From Massilia sp. Se16.2.3 (GTDB taxonomy: Bacteria; Pseudomonadota; Gammaproteobacteria; Burkholderiales; Burkholderiaceae_D): a DNA stretch of 64,000 bases. Both the position numbers and the translations under genes were made by a program. The notes below the pieces were generated by a model, which was not told the origin of the DNA, did no database searches, and saw only the letters and a list, made by a program, of their open reading frames with translations. Location: NCBI RefSeq assembly GCF_014171595.1, contig NZ_CP050451.1, forward strand, positions 4,526,001 to 4,590,000, given 5' to 3'. Shown here in pieces: positions 1 to 9,038 of the stretch. Each line of letters starts with the position of its first letter. Position 1 is the stretch's first letter.

Positions 1-73
1 CTCCCCGACCTGGACTCGAACCAGGGACCTGCGGATTAACAGTCCGTCGCTCTACCGACTGAGCTATCAGGGA
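1..73 (-). tRNA. tRNA-Asn (GUU), copy 1, cut by window edge
   Basis: Read on the minus strand this is a complete cloverleaf apart from the 3' CCA, which lies outside the window. The acceptor stem TCCCTGA pairs with TCGGGGA, and the anticodon loop CTGTTAATC gives anticodon GTT (Asn). It is identical over its length to the copies at 1698-1773 and 1920-1995. A TATAAT -10 element lies just upstream on the minus strand (85-90). Confidence 0.95.
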
Positions 74-218
74 ATTGAGGCAACATTATAGCGGGTGGCG
101 TGGCGTTTGGCGAGTCCTGTACGAAAATTCAACTTTTGCCCGTCATGCGGGGCTTTGTTAGAGTCGCAGTACGCGCAAGGCCGATAGAGCGCCGGGCTTC
201 CTGACCGAGGAGACGACC

Positions 219-1620
219 ATGAACGTTCACCCAGCGTCAAGCAGTGTCCTTGCCCTGTTGCCCCTGTTGTGTTGCCCGGGCCTTGCCAGCGCCGCGCCAC
301 CCGACGTCGACAATCCCGCCTGGGGTTGTTATGACGCCATGCCGAAGCACCCCAGCATGGGCGAGAAAGACGCATTCATTGCCGAGCTCGCTCCTGCCGC
401 AGTCGCCGCCGAGGCAAAGGGCGGCCCACCGGCGGCCGGGCTGCTGGCGATGAGCGCGCTCGAGTCCGGCTTTGGCTGGACGCGGACAGCCGTCTTTGCC
501 AATAACCTGTTCGGCTGGAAGTTCGTGTCCCCGGCTGCGGCCGGTGGCCGTGCCAGCTGGACACTGCAGTGTCAGCCGGCCTTCGACAAGAACAAGCGCT
601 ACATCGTCTTTCGCGACCGTACCGACGCACTGTCCTTCGTGGCGGAGCGCTTGAGGACGAACGACAGGTACCGCGGCATTACCGCCCGCTACCACGCCGA
701 CAAGGCGGCAGGCGTGGATGCGCCCGATGCCGTGGGCACGTGGGTGAAGGGCATCGCGGCGGCCGGCTACAACCCCTTTCCCGACTACCCCGCCAAGGTG
801 CTGCGCCTGGCAGGCAATTACCGGCACCCCGGCTCGGCGCCCTCCCCGGACAGTTCCCTGCTGCGCTATTCCAGTGCCCGCGGCGAAGCCGCCGCAGCCG
901 CGCCGCCGCCATCCTCCAGCGCACATGACGCGGCCCCTGGCCGTGCTGGCGAAACGGCTGCCCGCGGCGCGCTACCTGTCGGCCGCATGCGATCCGCGCC
1001 CGCTGAGGGATTGGCCCGGTTACGAAGGCCGCAATGTGACGCGCTGCCGGTACGGTGTCACGAGCGGCGGCAAGACGCTGGGGGCCCTCGTCTACCTGCT
1101 CAATCCTTCGGCGGACAATATCGCCTTGCGGGTGCGGGACGCGTGCAGCCACGTCAAGCTGGCGGGCCATGCCGGTTGTGGCCGCTACCTGGCGTCCATG
1201 ATCGTCAAGCAGAATGGCGGCCAGTTTCCGGTCGCCGGTTTTGTCATCGAGCGCAAGCGCGACGCCGGCGGCACCGGCGAAGATCCGGTGTATCTCGAGT
1301 TTCGCGACGGCACCACGATCCAGAGCACGGACCGGCTCAACTTTACCGATCGGCAGCTGACCGTGGAAGCGATGGAACACGCGGCGCGCGCCCCGGTACG
1401 CGATAGCCGCCGGATCGCGCGGATTGCCAACGCGACCCGTGCCGACTACCGCAGCGCAGGAGGAACCGAGCCCGTTGGCAGCACTCCGGACGACGACCGG
1501 CTCAAGCGCTGGCCGGCGGCAATCCGGGCGAACGAACTGCATGCCCAGGACACCGGCGAGGACCTGCTCTTGCGCGGCGTTGCCGTGCGACTGCGGGCAA
1601 GCCTGGAAGGAGCGAAATGA
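219..1620 (+). CDS. Secreted glucosaminidase-like peptidoglycan hydrolase (apparent +1 frameshift)
   Basis: A GAGGAG ribosome site (207-212) precedes the ATG. Residues 1-25 are a Sec signal peptide ending ASA. Residues 45-200 carry the GH73/FlgJ glucosaminidase pattern: SALESGFGWT with the probable catalytic Glu, NNLFGWK, and AAGYNPFPDY. This family cuts the glycan strand of peptidoglycan in the periplasm. The first frame then runs into low-complexity Ala/Pro, while a second frame from about 874-925 to 1620 encodes a convincing extra domain (RCRYGVTSGGKTLGALVYLL, then MIVKQNGGQFPVAGFVIERK) that I do not recognise. The whole span has one base too many for a single frame, so an inserted base around 870-930 would restore one protein of about 466 residues. 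Two overlapping genes, the second starting at 925, is the alternative. It sits between two tRNA-Asn copies on the opposite strand. Confidence 0.65.
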
Positions 1621-1648
1621 GAAACCCTGCCCTGCGTGAAGCTCAACG

Positions 1649-1684
1649 AAAAAAGGGCCGCGTGATGAACGCGGCCCTTTTTTT
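1649..1684. terminator. Bidirectional rho-independent terminator
   Basis: AAAAAAGGGCCGCG and CGCGGCCCTTTTTT form a perfect stem around a 7-nt loop, with T-runs on both strands. It lies between the converging hydrolase gene and tRNA-Asn copy 2. Confidence 0.9.
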
Positions 1685-1697
1685 CGACTTCGTATTC

Positions 1698-1773
1698 TGG
1701 CTCCCCGACCTGGACTCGAACCAGGGACCTGCGGATTAACAGTCCGTCGCTCTACCGACTGAGCTATCAGGGA
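1698..1773 (-). tRNA. tRNA-Asn (GUU), copy 2
   Basis: This is a full 76-nt tRNA with encoded CCA, anticodon GTT, and the same sequence as the other two copies. The flanks (GTATTCTGG on one side, AATTGAGG on the other) are shared with neighbouring copies, which points to local duplication. Confidence 0.97.
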
Positions 1774-1785
1774 ATTGAGGTAGGC

Positions 1786-1813
1786 ATTATAGCTGCTCAG
1801 CCGTATTGCGCAA
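1786..1813 (-). promoter_or_regulatory. Sigma-70 promoter of tRNA-Asn copy 2
   Basis: On the minus strand TTGCGC, a 16-nt spacer and a perfect TATAAT lie 13 nt upstream of the tRNA 5' end. Confidence 0.75.
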
Positions 1814-1882
1814 GGGCTGCACGAAACTTTGTCGTGAAAGCAAGGGCAGCCCGATGAAACATGCACGCTGCACGGGGACGAA

Positions 1883-1912
1883 AAAAAAGCGCCGATTGCT
1901 CGACGCTTTTTT
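1883..1912 (-). terminator. Terminator downstream of tRNA-Asn copy 3
   Basis: AAAAAAGCG and CGCTTTTTT arms flank a 12-nt loop. On the minus strand the stem ends in a run of eight T. Confidence 0.75.
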
Positions 1913-1919
1913 CGTATTC

Positions 1920-1995
1920 TGGCTCCCCGACCTGGACTCGAACCAGGGACCTGCGGATTAACAGTCCGTCGCTCTACCGACTGAGCTATCAGGGA
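1920..1995 (-). tRNA. tRNA-Asn (GUU), copy 3
   Basis: This is a 76-nt tRNA with encoded CCA and anticodon GTT. It lies 51 nt downstream of tyrB on the same strand. Unlike the other two copies there is no TATAAT in front of it, so it may be processed from a tyrB read-through transcript (inference). Confidence 0.97.
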
Positions 1996-2002
1996 ATTGC
2001 TT

Positions 2003-2039
2003 GCTCTTCGATTCAAACTTGCGTTCAAGTTCGAAGAGC
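2003..2039 (-). repeat. Long imperfect hairpin between tyrB and tRNA-Asn
   Basis: GCTCTTCG (2003-2010) pairs with CGAAGAGC (2032-2039), and AACTTG (2016-2021) pairs with CAAGTT (2026-2031) around CGTT, with a 5-nt bulge. There is no T-run on the minus strand, so it may be a processing or attenuation hairpin rather than a classic terminator. Confidence 0.6.
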
Positions 2040-2046
2040 CAAGATT

Positions 2047-3258
2047 TTAGAGGACTTTGGCGATGGCGTCAACGACGAGATCGATGTTTTTCGAATTCAG
2101 CGCGGCCACGCAGATGCGGCCCGTGTCCACCGCATAGATCGACTCCTCGCGGAGTTGTCCGACCTGCTCTTTCGTCAGGCCCGAATACGAAAACATGCCG
2201 ACCTGCTCGCGCACGAAGGCGAAGTCGCGGCCAGGGGCTTTCTCTGCCAGCTTCTGCACCAGCGCCTCGCGCATTTCCTTGATGCGCACGCGCATGCCGG
2301 CCAGTTCGTCTTCCCACAGCTGGCGCAGTTCCGGCGTTGACAGGACCGTTGCCACGACCTTGCCGCCGTGGATAGGCGGGTTCGAGTAATTGGTGCGCAC
2401 CACGCGCTTCAGCTGCGACAGCAGGCGCCCCGCTTCTTCGCTGCTGGCCGCGACCACCGACAGCGCGCCGACGCGCTCGCCGTACAGCGAAAACGATTTC
2501 GAGAACGAGTTCGATACCAGCAGCGGCCCGCCCGCGTCGACGAAACGGCGCACGACGGCGCCGTCCTGCGCGATGCCGGCGCCGAAGCCCTGGTAAGCCA
2601 TGTCGAGGAAGGGAACCAGGCCGCCCTGCTTGACCGCCTCGATTACCTGGCCCCACTGCTCTTGCGTGAGGTCGGCGCCGGTCGGGTTATGGCAGCAGGC
2701 GTGGAGAACGACGATGGAACCCGCATCCATCTTGCGCAGGGAGGCCAGCATGCCCTCGAAATCCACACCGTGGGTAGCCGGGTCGTAATAGGTATAGTTG
2801 TTGACGATGAAACCTGCCGACTCGAACAGCGCGCGGTGGTTTTCCCAGCTCGGGTCGCTGATGAACACTTCGGCGTCCGGCGCGAAACGCTTGAGGAAAT
2901 CGGCGCCGATTTTCAGGGCGCCGGTGCCGCCGATGGCCTGCACGGTAATCGCACGCTTCTCTTGAATTACGGCGCTGTCGGCCCCAAATACGAGTTCTTG
3001 CACAGCCTTGTCATACGCAGCCAGGCCGTCGATCGGCAGATAGGTGCGCGGCGACAGCTGCTCCATCAATTTCGCTTCCGCCTTCTGCACGCACTGCAGC
3101 AGAGGCACCTTGCCATTATCGTCGTAGTACACGCCGACACCCAGGTTGATCTTGGCCGGATTGGTATCGGCGTTGAATGCTTCGGTGATGCCCAGGATCG
3201 GGTCGCGCGGGGCCATGTCGATGGCGCTGAAGAGGCTGGCGGAGGCTGTGGAAGTCAT
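2047..3258 (-). CDS. tyrB: Aromatic-amino-acid / aspartate aminotransferase, class I
   Basis: This is a 403-residue PLP enzyme of the AspC/TyrB subgroup, which moves the amino group between aspartate or aromatic amino acids and 2-oxoglutarate in the cytosol. HACCHNPTG (187-195), the Asp at 219 in FLDMAYQGFG, and SNSFSKSFSLYGERVG with the Schiff-base Lys254 are all in place, and length matches the family. The start (MTSTASAS) is the only Met giving the normal length. It is divergent from uvrB with 105 bp between. Whether it prefers Asp or Tyr cannot be settled from sequence; neighbourhoods with uvrB are usually labelled tyrB/aromatic in this group. Confidence 0.93.
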   Translation of the reverse strand: MTSTASASLFSAIDMAPRDPILGITEAFNADTNPAKINLGVGVYYDDNGKVPLLQCVQKAEAKLMEQLSPRTYLPIDGLAAYDKAVQELVFGADSAVIQEKRAITVQAIGGTGALKIGADFLKRFAPDAEVFISDPSWENHRALFESAGFIVNNYTYYDPATHGVDFEGMLASLRKMDAGSIVVLHACCHNPTGADLTQEQWGQVIEAVKQGGLVPFLDMAYQGFGAGIAQDGAVVRRFVDAGGPLLVSNSFSKSFSLYGERVGALSVVAASSEEAGRLLSQLKRVVRTNYSNPPIHGGKVVATVLSTPELRQLWEDELAGMRVRIKEMREALVQKLAEKAPGRDFAFVREQVGMFSYSGLTKEQVGQLREESIYAVDTGRICVAALNSKNIDLVVDAIAKVL

Positions 3259-3363
3259 CGTGATAAACTGAATTGTCGGTGGGTTCGCAGCAGTTGTATA
3301 GAACAGCAGCAGAGATGTTGCAGTGCCGCAGGCGGACTCCCATTCTAGCAAAGGTCTGACAAC

Positions 3364-5469
3364 ATGGCTGATATATCCATCGCAACCGGTCCGGAACCGA
3401 CTGTGATCACCTACCCGAATTCGCCCTTCAAGCTGCACCAGCCTTTCCCACCGGCGGGCGACCAGCCGACGGCAATCGAAGGCCTGGTCGAAGGCATCGA
3501 AGACGGCCTGATGTACCAGACCCTGCTGGGCGTGACCGGTTCCGGCAAGACGTACACGATGGCCAACGTGATTGCCCGTGCCGGCCGTCCGGCGATCGTG
3601 TTCGCGCCGAACAAGACCCTGGCGGCCCAGCTGTATTCGGAGTTCCGCGAATTCTTCCCGCAGAATGCGGTCGAGTATTTCGTGTCCTATTACGATTACT
3701 ACCAGCCGGAAGCCTATGTGCCCCAGCGCGACCTGTTCATCGAAAAGGACTCGTCGATCAACGAGCACATCGAACAGATGCGCCTGTCGTGCACCAAATC
3801 CCTGATGGAACGGCGCGACGTGGTGATCGTCGCCACAGTCTCGGCCATCTACGGTATCGGTAATCCGAACGAATACCACAAGATGATCCTGACGCTGCGC
3901 CACAAGGATAAAGTGGCACAGCGCGACATCATCGCGCGCCTGATCCAGATGCAGTATTCGCGCAACGAGATGGACTTCGGCCGCGGCACCTTCCGCGTGC
4001 GCGGCGACACCATCGACATCTTCCCGGCCGAGCACGCGGAACTGGCGATTCGTGTCGAAATGTTCGACGACGAAATCGAATCGCTGCAGTTGTTCGACCC
4101 GCTGACGGGCCGCGTGCGCCAGAAGATCCCGCGCTTTACGGTGTATCCGGGTTCGCACTACGTGACGCCGCGCTCGACGGTCCTGCGCGCGATCGAATCG
4201 ATCAAGGCCGAGCTGAAAGACCGGCTGGAAGAATTCCGCCAGCAGAACAAGCTGATCGAGGAGCAGCGCCTGGAACAGCGCACCCGCTTCGACCTCGAAA
4301 TGATGGCCGAAATCGGCTTCACGAAAGGCATCGAGAACTATTCGCGCCACCTGTCGGGCGCGATGCCGGGCGAACCGCCGCCGACGCTGGTCGATTACCT
4401 GCCGAAGGATGCGCTGATGTTCATGGACGAGTCGCACGTGCTGGTCGGCCAGCTGTCGGCCATGTACAACGGCGACCGTTCGCGCAAGACCAACCTGGTC
4501 GACTACGGCTTCCGCCTGCCGTCGGCGCTGGACAACCGGCCGCTGAAATTCGAGGAATTCGAAGGCAAGATGCGCCAGACGATTTTCGTCTCGGCCACGC
4601 CGGCCGATTACGAGAACTCGCATGCGGACAACGTCGTCGAGCAGGTGGTGCGCCCGACCGGCCTGGTCGACCCGATCATCATCGTGCGCCCTGCCCTGTC
4701 GCAGGTGGACGACCTGATGAGCGAGATCAACGACCGCATCAAGAAGAACGAGCGCGTGCTGGTGACGACGCTGACCAAGCGCATGGCCGAGCAGTTGACC
4801 GAGTACCTGAGCGACCACGGCATCAAGGTGCGCTACCTGCACAGCGATATCGAGACAGTCGAGCGGGTGGAAATCCTGCGCGACCTGCGCCTCGGTACGT
4901 TTGATGTGCTGATCGGTATTAACCTGCTGCGCGAAGGCCTGGACTTGCCGGAAGTGTCGCTGGTGGCCATCCTCGACGCCGACAAGGAAGGCTTCCTGCG
5001 TTCGGAACGCTCGCTGATCCAGACCATCGGCCGCGCGGCGCGTAACCTGAACGGCGTGGCGATCCTGTATGCCGATCACGTGACCGATTCGATGCGTCGC
5101 GCCATTGACGAAACCGAACGCCGCCGCGCCAAGCAGATCGCCTTCAATGCGGCCAACGGCATCACGCCGGTGGGTGTGCAGAAGAAGATCAAGGAGCTGA
5201 TCGACGGCGTCTACAGCAATGCCGCGCAGAAGGCCATGCTCGAGGGTGCGCAGAACCTGGAAGAAGCGGCGGCCGCGGCGAAGGTCGAATCGATGAGCGA
5301 GAAGCAGATCAGCAAGGAGATCAAGCGCCTCGAGAAGCTCATGGTCGACCATGCCAAGAACCTCGAGTTCGAAAAGGCGGCGCAGGTGCGCGACCAGCTG
5401 CATGTCCTCAAGCAGCAGGCTTTCGGGGCGCCGGGGGCGGACAACGTGGTGTCAATGCTGGGCAAGTAA
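3364..5469 (+). CDS. uvrB: Excinuclease ABC subunit B
   Basis: This is the damage-verification helicase of nucleotide excision repair, 701 residues. Walker A GSGKT is at 59-63, the aromatic beta-hairpin [12 protein letters not shown] at 109-120, and the DESH box at 355-358. The helicase motif around QTIGRAARN and a C-terminal UVR motif (about 650-690), which contacts UvrC, are present. It is full length, followed by a strong terminator, and no LexA box is evident upstream. Confidence 0.98.
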   Translation: MADISIATGPEPTVITYPNSPFKLHQPFPPAGDQPTAIEGLVEGIEDGLMYQTLLGVTGSGKTYTMANVIARAGRPAIVFAPNKTLAAQLYSEFREFFPQNAVEYFVSYYDYYQPEAYVPQRDLFIEKDSSINEHIEQMRLSCTKSLMERRDVVIVATVSAIYGIGNPNEYHKMILTLRHKDKVAQRDIIARLIQMQYSRNEMDFGRGTFRVRGDTIDIFPAEHAELAIRVEMFDDEIESLQLFDPLTGRVRQKIPRFTVYPGSHYVTPRSTVLRAIESIKAELKDRLEEFRQQNKLIEEQRLEQRTRFDLEMMAEIGFTKGIENYSRHLSGAMPGEPPPTLVDYLPKDALMFMDESHVLVGQLSAMYNGDRSRKTNLVDYGFRLPSALDNRPLKFEEFEGKMRQTIFVSATPADYENSHADNVVEQVVRPTGLVDPIIIVRPALSQVDDLMSEINDRIKKNERVLVTTLTKRMAEQLTEYLSDHGIKVRYLHSDIETVERVEILRDLRLGTFDVLIGINLLREGLDLPEVSLVAILDADKEGFLRSERSLIQTIGRAARNLNGVAILYADHVTDSMRRAIDETERRRAKQIAFNAANGITPVGVQKKIKELIDGVYSNAAQKAMLEGAQNLEEAAAAAKVESMSEKQISKEIKRLEKLMVDHAKNLEFEKAAQVRDQLHVLKQQAFGAPGADNVVSMLGK

Positions 5470-5484
5470 GCCCGGTATTCCAGG

Positions 5485-5509
5485 ACGGCGCTGCGGCGCC
5501 GTTTTTTTT
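5485..5509 (+). terminator. Rho-independent terminator of uvrB
   Basis: ACGGCGC, loop TGCG, GCGCCGT, then a run of eight T, 16 nt after the uvrB stop. Confidence 0.92.
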
Positions 5510-5638
5510 CGCCAATGGGCCGTGACAGACCCCGCCAGTGCGCATACGATGAGACTGCGGGAACCGTCGACGTCGGCTGCGACACCTGACGAGATGAATA
5601 GGCCCGATCGGATGAATCGATGTGCACAGGAGTGATCG

Positions 5639-5929
5639 ATGAGCGATCGCGAAAAGAAGCCGTATGCCCTCGATGCAATGGCCGTCGCCCTGACGGTTGC
5701 GCTGACCTCGGCTTTGATCCCGCTGATGTTTCCAAAAGAAATATCAGTCTCCCCATTTCTCCTATTCGGCATCATTTTCCTGACGAATCTCGTGCCGCTT
5801 TTCTTGCCGGAAGACGCTCCTCACAATGGGCAACAACGCCTCACGCGTTTGTTTTTCACCCGGTTACTGGTCTCCGTGGTCTTTGCTGCGCTACTCATCC
5901 TGGTGTGGAAAATTGCGCGTAGTTTCTAG
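5639..5929 (+). CDS. Small three-helix membrane protein, unknown function
   Basis: The protein is 96 residues, preceded by GGAG 6-9 nt before the ATG. Three hydrophobic stretches (about 14-32, 37-57, 72-93) suggest an inner-membrane protein with a short polar N-terminus. No family is recognised. It follows uvrB after a terminator and a 130-bp gap, so it is probably transcribed on its own. Confidence 0.65.
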   Translation: MSDREKKPYALDAMAVALTVALTSALIPLMFPKEISVSPFLLFGIIFLTNLVPLFLPEDAPHNGQQRLTRLFFTRLLVSVVFAALLILVWKIARSF

Positions 5930-6102
5930 ATAGTGGCGCGCAGGATCTACCGAAACAGGTAGCGAGATGCAGGACGAAGCCGGCTGGGCGTATCTTTGGA
6001 TAGCTGGATTGTTACTCGCCCGTTTTCCTTCGCGGCTTTCACTACTTGCCAGGGCGAATGCGTAGACCGACAATTGTCCGAAACCACCCTCACCCAATAC
6101 GC

Positions 6103-7191
6103 ATGGCCATTTTCGAACTCGACAATCAACGACTCGCACCACTCGCCGAAGCGGACTTCCACGCCGAAGGCATTTATGAACGGGAGCTGCAACACCATTT
6201 AAGGCACAGCATCGGTATCCTGTCGCCCGATCTCATGGTCGTGGCCGAGGAGTATGGCAACTGGGTGGACAGCCAGCGGCGTATCGACCTGCTTTGCCTG
6301 GACAAGGAAGCGAACCTGGTCGTGGTCGAAATCAAACGCACCCGGGACGGCGGGCATATGGATCTGCAGGCGATCCGTTACGCTGCCATGGTGTCGGCCA
6401 TGACTTTCGAGCAACTCGTGGACGGGCATGCGCATTATCTCCGGGCCAATGGACACCCTGCGGATGCCGCCAGGGCGGCAATCCTGCAATTCCTGGACTG
6501 GACCGAAGCGGACGAAGAAGCATTTGCGCAGGACGTGCATATCGTTCTCGCGGGTCCCGATTTTTCCAGGGAAGTCACGTCGACTGCCTTATGGCTGAAC
6601 GAACGCAAGCTCAACATTCGCTGCATTCGCATGAAGCCTTATCGGTCCGCCGACGGGCGCTTGTTCATCGACATTCAACAGATCATTCCATTGCCGGAAT
6701 CGTCCGATTACCAAACGAAGATTCGCGCCAAGGAACAGGCCGAGCGAGAACAGCGCAGCGAACGCCTTGGCAACCGCGAGCACTTCTTCGCAGGCCTGCT
6801 CGACTACGTCAAGCCCCGAATGGGTCTCTTTGCGTCCAAGAGAGCCGCGCATGGCCGCGGATTCAACGCCAATGCCGGCAAACCAGGGCTGCTGTTCGGC
6901 TTCCTCGACAAGGGCGACCGCATCGTCATCGAACTCGAAATTTCGCACAGCGAAGAGCGGGTGCGCGCGCTTCGCACACTGTTCTGGAAGGATGCCGACG
7001 CTATCGAAACGGCTTTCGGAGAGTCCTTGCACTGGGACGAGGTCGATGGACGGCGCGCAGTCTTCATCCGCCATTATGTGGACGCTTCCTGGAAGGCAGC
7101 CGAGAGCGAGTGGCAGCAGATTTACGCGACGCTGACGGAGGACGCAATCAGGATGCAGCGGGCACTGCAGCAAACGATCGACGCGGCTTGA
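6103..7191 (+). CDS. NucS/DUF91-like nuclease-fold protein with DUF4268-like C-terminus
   Basis: The protein is 362 residues from the ATG at 6103 (MAIFELDN). An upstream in-frame Met at 6046 adds an arginine/proline-rich stretch without conservation character. Residues about 45-80 contain RIDLLCLDK and LVVVEIKR, the D...(D/E)xK signature of PD-(D/E)XK nucleases as in NucS-type proteins. The C-terminal third (GDRIVIELEI, ALRTLFWKDADAIETAFG, LHWDEVDGRR) resembles DUF4268, a domain often found with restriction or nuclease modules. The middle segment (about 207-225) is charged and probably helical. It converges with a RES toxin gene. A DNA-processing or defence role is inference. Confidence 0.7.
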   Translation: MAIFELDNQRLAPLAEADFHAEGIYERELQHHLRHSIGILSPDLMVVAEEYGNWVDSQRRIDLLCLDKEANLVVVEIKRTRDGGHMDLQAIRYAAMVSAMTFEQLVDGHAHYLRANGHPADAARAAILQFLDWTEADEEAFAQDVHIVLAGPDFSREVTSTALWLNERKLNIRCIRMKPYRSADGRLFIDIQQIIPLPESSDYQTKIRAKEQAEREQRSERLGNREHFFAGLLDYVKPRMGLFASKRAAHGRGFNANAGKPGLLFGFLDKGDRIVIELEISHSEERVRALRTLFWKDADAIETAFGESLHWDEVDGRRAVFIRHYVDASWKAAESEWQQIYATLTEDAIRMQRALQQTIDAA

Positions 7192-7236
7192 GGCATCGGC
7201 GCATCGTCGTGCCAGTGCGCGATCGGCGATGCGTCC

Positions 7237-7698
7237 TCAGCGCTTGAACATTCGCGGATCGAACCTGAAGCTGCGCGCAATGCTCAGCTTTACGTGCTCG
7301 TACGCATGGTGCGCCGGGTTGATCACGACGTTGACGCCCTCGCCCACGATCACCGATGGCACACGCATGTAAAGGTATTCGCGCTTCTTGAGAAAAGCGG
7401 TACCGAAGGCGGTGGCGCTGCCGCCGTCATCAAGACTGTCCCAGCCTTCGGGCAAGTCCTCGCGCGGCACGTCGAGGCAGAGTGCGGGATCGTCCGGCAA
7501 GTCGATGGCGACCAGCACCAGCGGTTCCTCGTCGACTTCCTCGGTGTGGACGAACTTTTCCAGTACGGCCAGCTCGACGGTCATGGCGGCGTACAGGGCC
7601 GGCTGCCCTTCGCTATGCCAGTGGCCGCCACTGGCGCGGGCGCCTTCGCAGTTGCGGTCGAGTGCCGCTTTTTCGATTGCAATTCTCCAGGTTCTCAT
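7237..7698 (-). CDS. RES-domain toxin (ParT/MbcT family), antitoxin not seen
   Basis: The 153-residue protein begins MRTWRIAIEKAALD and carries the RES pattern: Arg5, GGHWHSEG around 24-31, Tyr36 in ALYAAMTVELAVLE. It ends with the usual FDPRMFKR-like tail. RES toxins modify or degrade NAD+ and are normally encoded directly after an Xre/DUF2384 antitoxin. Here the 5' side holds only a GC-rich tandem repeat and the terminator of the neighbouring protease gene, so the antitoxin is absent locally. The start at 7698 fits the domain; an open frame extends further upstream to 7761 without family resemblance. Confidence 0.8.
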   Translation of the reverse strand: MRTWRIAIEKAALDRNCEGARASGGHWHSEGQPALYAAMTVELAVLEKFVHTEEVDEEPLVLVAIDLPDDPALCLDVPREDLPEGWDSLDDGGSATAFGTAFLKKREYLYMRVPSVIVGEGVNVVINPAHHAYEHVKLSIARSFRFDPRMFKR

Positions 7699-7762
7699 GC
7701 GCTTGCTTGTCAGGTGGCCAATGTCCTTAGCATACAACGAGGCCCGCCCGCAGCTCCGCACG

Positions 7763-7828
7763 GCTTGCGGGCAGCTTGCGGGCAGCTTGCGGGCAGCTTG
7801 CGGGCAGCTTGCGGGCAGCTTGCGGGCA
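7763..7828. repeat. Six perfect copies of an 11-bp tandem repeat
   Basis: The unit GCTTGCGGGCA is repeated six times without a mismatch, immediately 5' of the RES toxin gene and 3' of the protease terminator. Confidence 0.97.
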
Positions 7829-7830
7829 AC

Positions 7831-7865
7831 CCAAAAACAAGAAACGGCCCTTAGGCCGTTTCTTG
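7831..7865 (-). terminator. Terminator of the PEP-CTERM protease gene
   Basis: A perfect 12-bp stem (CAAGAAACGGCC / GGCCGTTTCTTG, loop CTTA) is followed on the minus strand by TTTTTGG. Confidence 0.88.
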
Positions 7866-7893
7866 TCGTGCTATGCGCCGCAGCGCCGCAGGA

Positions 7894-8973
7894 TTACTTC
7901 TGCTTGCGACGACGGCTGGCGCCGAACATCAGGCCGCCCAGGCCCAGCAGTGCGATGCTGGTTGGTTCCGGGACCATGGTGATGTTGCCGCCGGTGGCGT
8001 TGTACAGGAAGTCCTTGTACGAACCCATGATGATGCCGCCGAAGTAGGTGCCGAAGGTACCGGGGACCTGGTCGCCGAAGCGGCCGCTGAAGGTGTTGTT
8101 CGCCACCAGCATCAGTTCGCCGTACATTTCGACGAAGGATGGGCCGCCCGAATCGCCGCCGCCGATGCCGGCTTCGCGGTCGTTCGGCAGCACCGGGGTG
8201 CAAACGCCGAAGTCGTCGCAGAAGGTGTCGATGCCTGCGCCGTCGAAGTCGGCGTAGAAGACTTCGCGCTGGCCTGCGAAGCCTTGCTCGTCGTCCCCAT
8301 CGAACAGGTCGACGTAGTTTTCGCCGCTGCGCTTGACGGTGAAGTCCGGGCCGATGTAGTAGCCGTTGACGCCGTCGCCCGAGGTGCCGTAGCCGGCCAT
8401 GGTGATGTGGGTGCCGGCGTTGAGCGGGTTCACGGCGACCTTGTAGATTTTGGCGCTGGCCGGGGCGTCTTCACCCAGGGTCAGCACGGCGACGTCGTCG
8501 TTGACGCAGAAGCTGTCGACGCCGGCCGGGCAGTTGCCGAAGCCTTTGTATTCCTGGTGCACGTCCACCCTGGTGGCGTTGATCAGGGCGTTGACACTGC
8601 CGTTGCTGTTGAAGACGACGCGCACGTCGGTACCCGGCTTATTCAGGTCGACGAAGGTGCCGTTGCCATCGGTGTCGACGCAGTGGCCGGCCGAGACGAC
8701 CTGGCGCTTGCCTACCAGGGCGCCCGAGCAGATGTAGGATTGGCCGTCGTAACGGATATTGATGCTGACGACGCCGGAGAACTTCGACGACGGCACGTTC
8801 GGATCGATGCGGTTGGTCGGGCTGTCTGGCAGTGCACCCGAGGTGATGGCCGGGGTGATGATCGCACCAGGCATGCCGGCGATCGACGCCTGCGCCGAAC
8901 CCGTACCGAATGCCATACCGATGACGATGATGCTGCCTGCGACTTTTTTCAGCGACAATTTCCGATTCAACAT
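7894..8973 (-). CDS. Trypsin-like serine protease with PEP-CTERM sorting signal
   Basis: The 359-residue exported protease has a signal peptide at 1-30 (ends AQAS). The chymotrypsin-fold triad is visible: His97 in SAGHC, Asp160 in NDDVAVL, Ser275 in GGDSGGPSF. Cysteines flank the triad as in S1 peptidases. The C-terminus has the PEP-CTERM tripartite signal: VPEP (334-337), a hydrophobic helix, and RRRKQK. Such proteins are cut by exosortase and delivered to the outer surface or exopolysaccharide. RBS AAGGAAAAG precedes the start. A sigma-54-type promoter lies about 65 nt upstream, as is common for PEP-CTERM genes under PrsK/PrsR control. Confidence 0.95.
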   Translation of the reverse strand: MLNRKLSLKKVAGSIIVIGMAFGTGSAQASIAGMPGAIITPAITSGALPDSPTNRIDPNVPSSKFSGVVSINIRYDGQSYICSGALVGKRQVVSAGHCVDTDGNGTFVDLNKPGTDVRVVFNSNGSVNALINATRVDVHQEYKGFGNCPAGVDSFCVNDDVAVLTLGEDAPASAKIYKVAVNPLNAGTHITMAGYGTSGDGVNGYYIGPDFTVKRSGENYVDLFDGDDEQGFAGQREVFYADFDGAGIDTFCDDFGVCTPVLPNDREAGIGGGDSGGPSFVEMYGELMLVANNTFSGRFGDQVPGTFGTYFGGIIMGSYKDFLYNATGGNITMVPEPTSIALLGLGGLMFGASRRRKQK

Positions 8974-9038
8974 TTCTTTTCCTTTTATGTGAGGTCTCTC
9001 TTCACGGGCATTTCCGTCTTCCGTGCAGGACCTTACAA

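Noticed and set aside
3259..3363. LexA (SOS) box before uvrB
   Set aside because: CTGTTCTATACAACTG on the minus strand looks similar but lacks the required CTG-N10-CAG dyad.
2047..5403. A 1118-codon open frame on the minus strand
   Set aside because: Only its last 403 codons are tyrB. The rest is antisense to uvrB, is His/Arg/Asp-rich without domain character, and is open because of high GC.
5947..6198. 83-codon minus-strand frame (FGVEVRFGEWCESLIVEFENG)
   Set aside because: It looks somewhat protein-like, but it overlaps the start of the nuclease-like gene in antisense and has no ribosome site. Kept only as a note.
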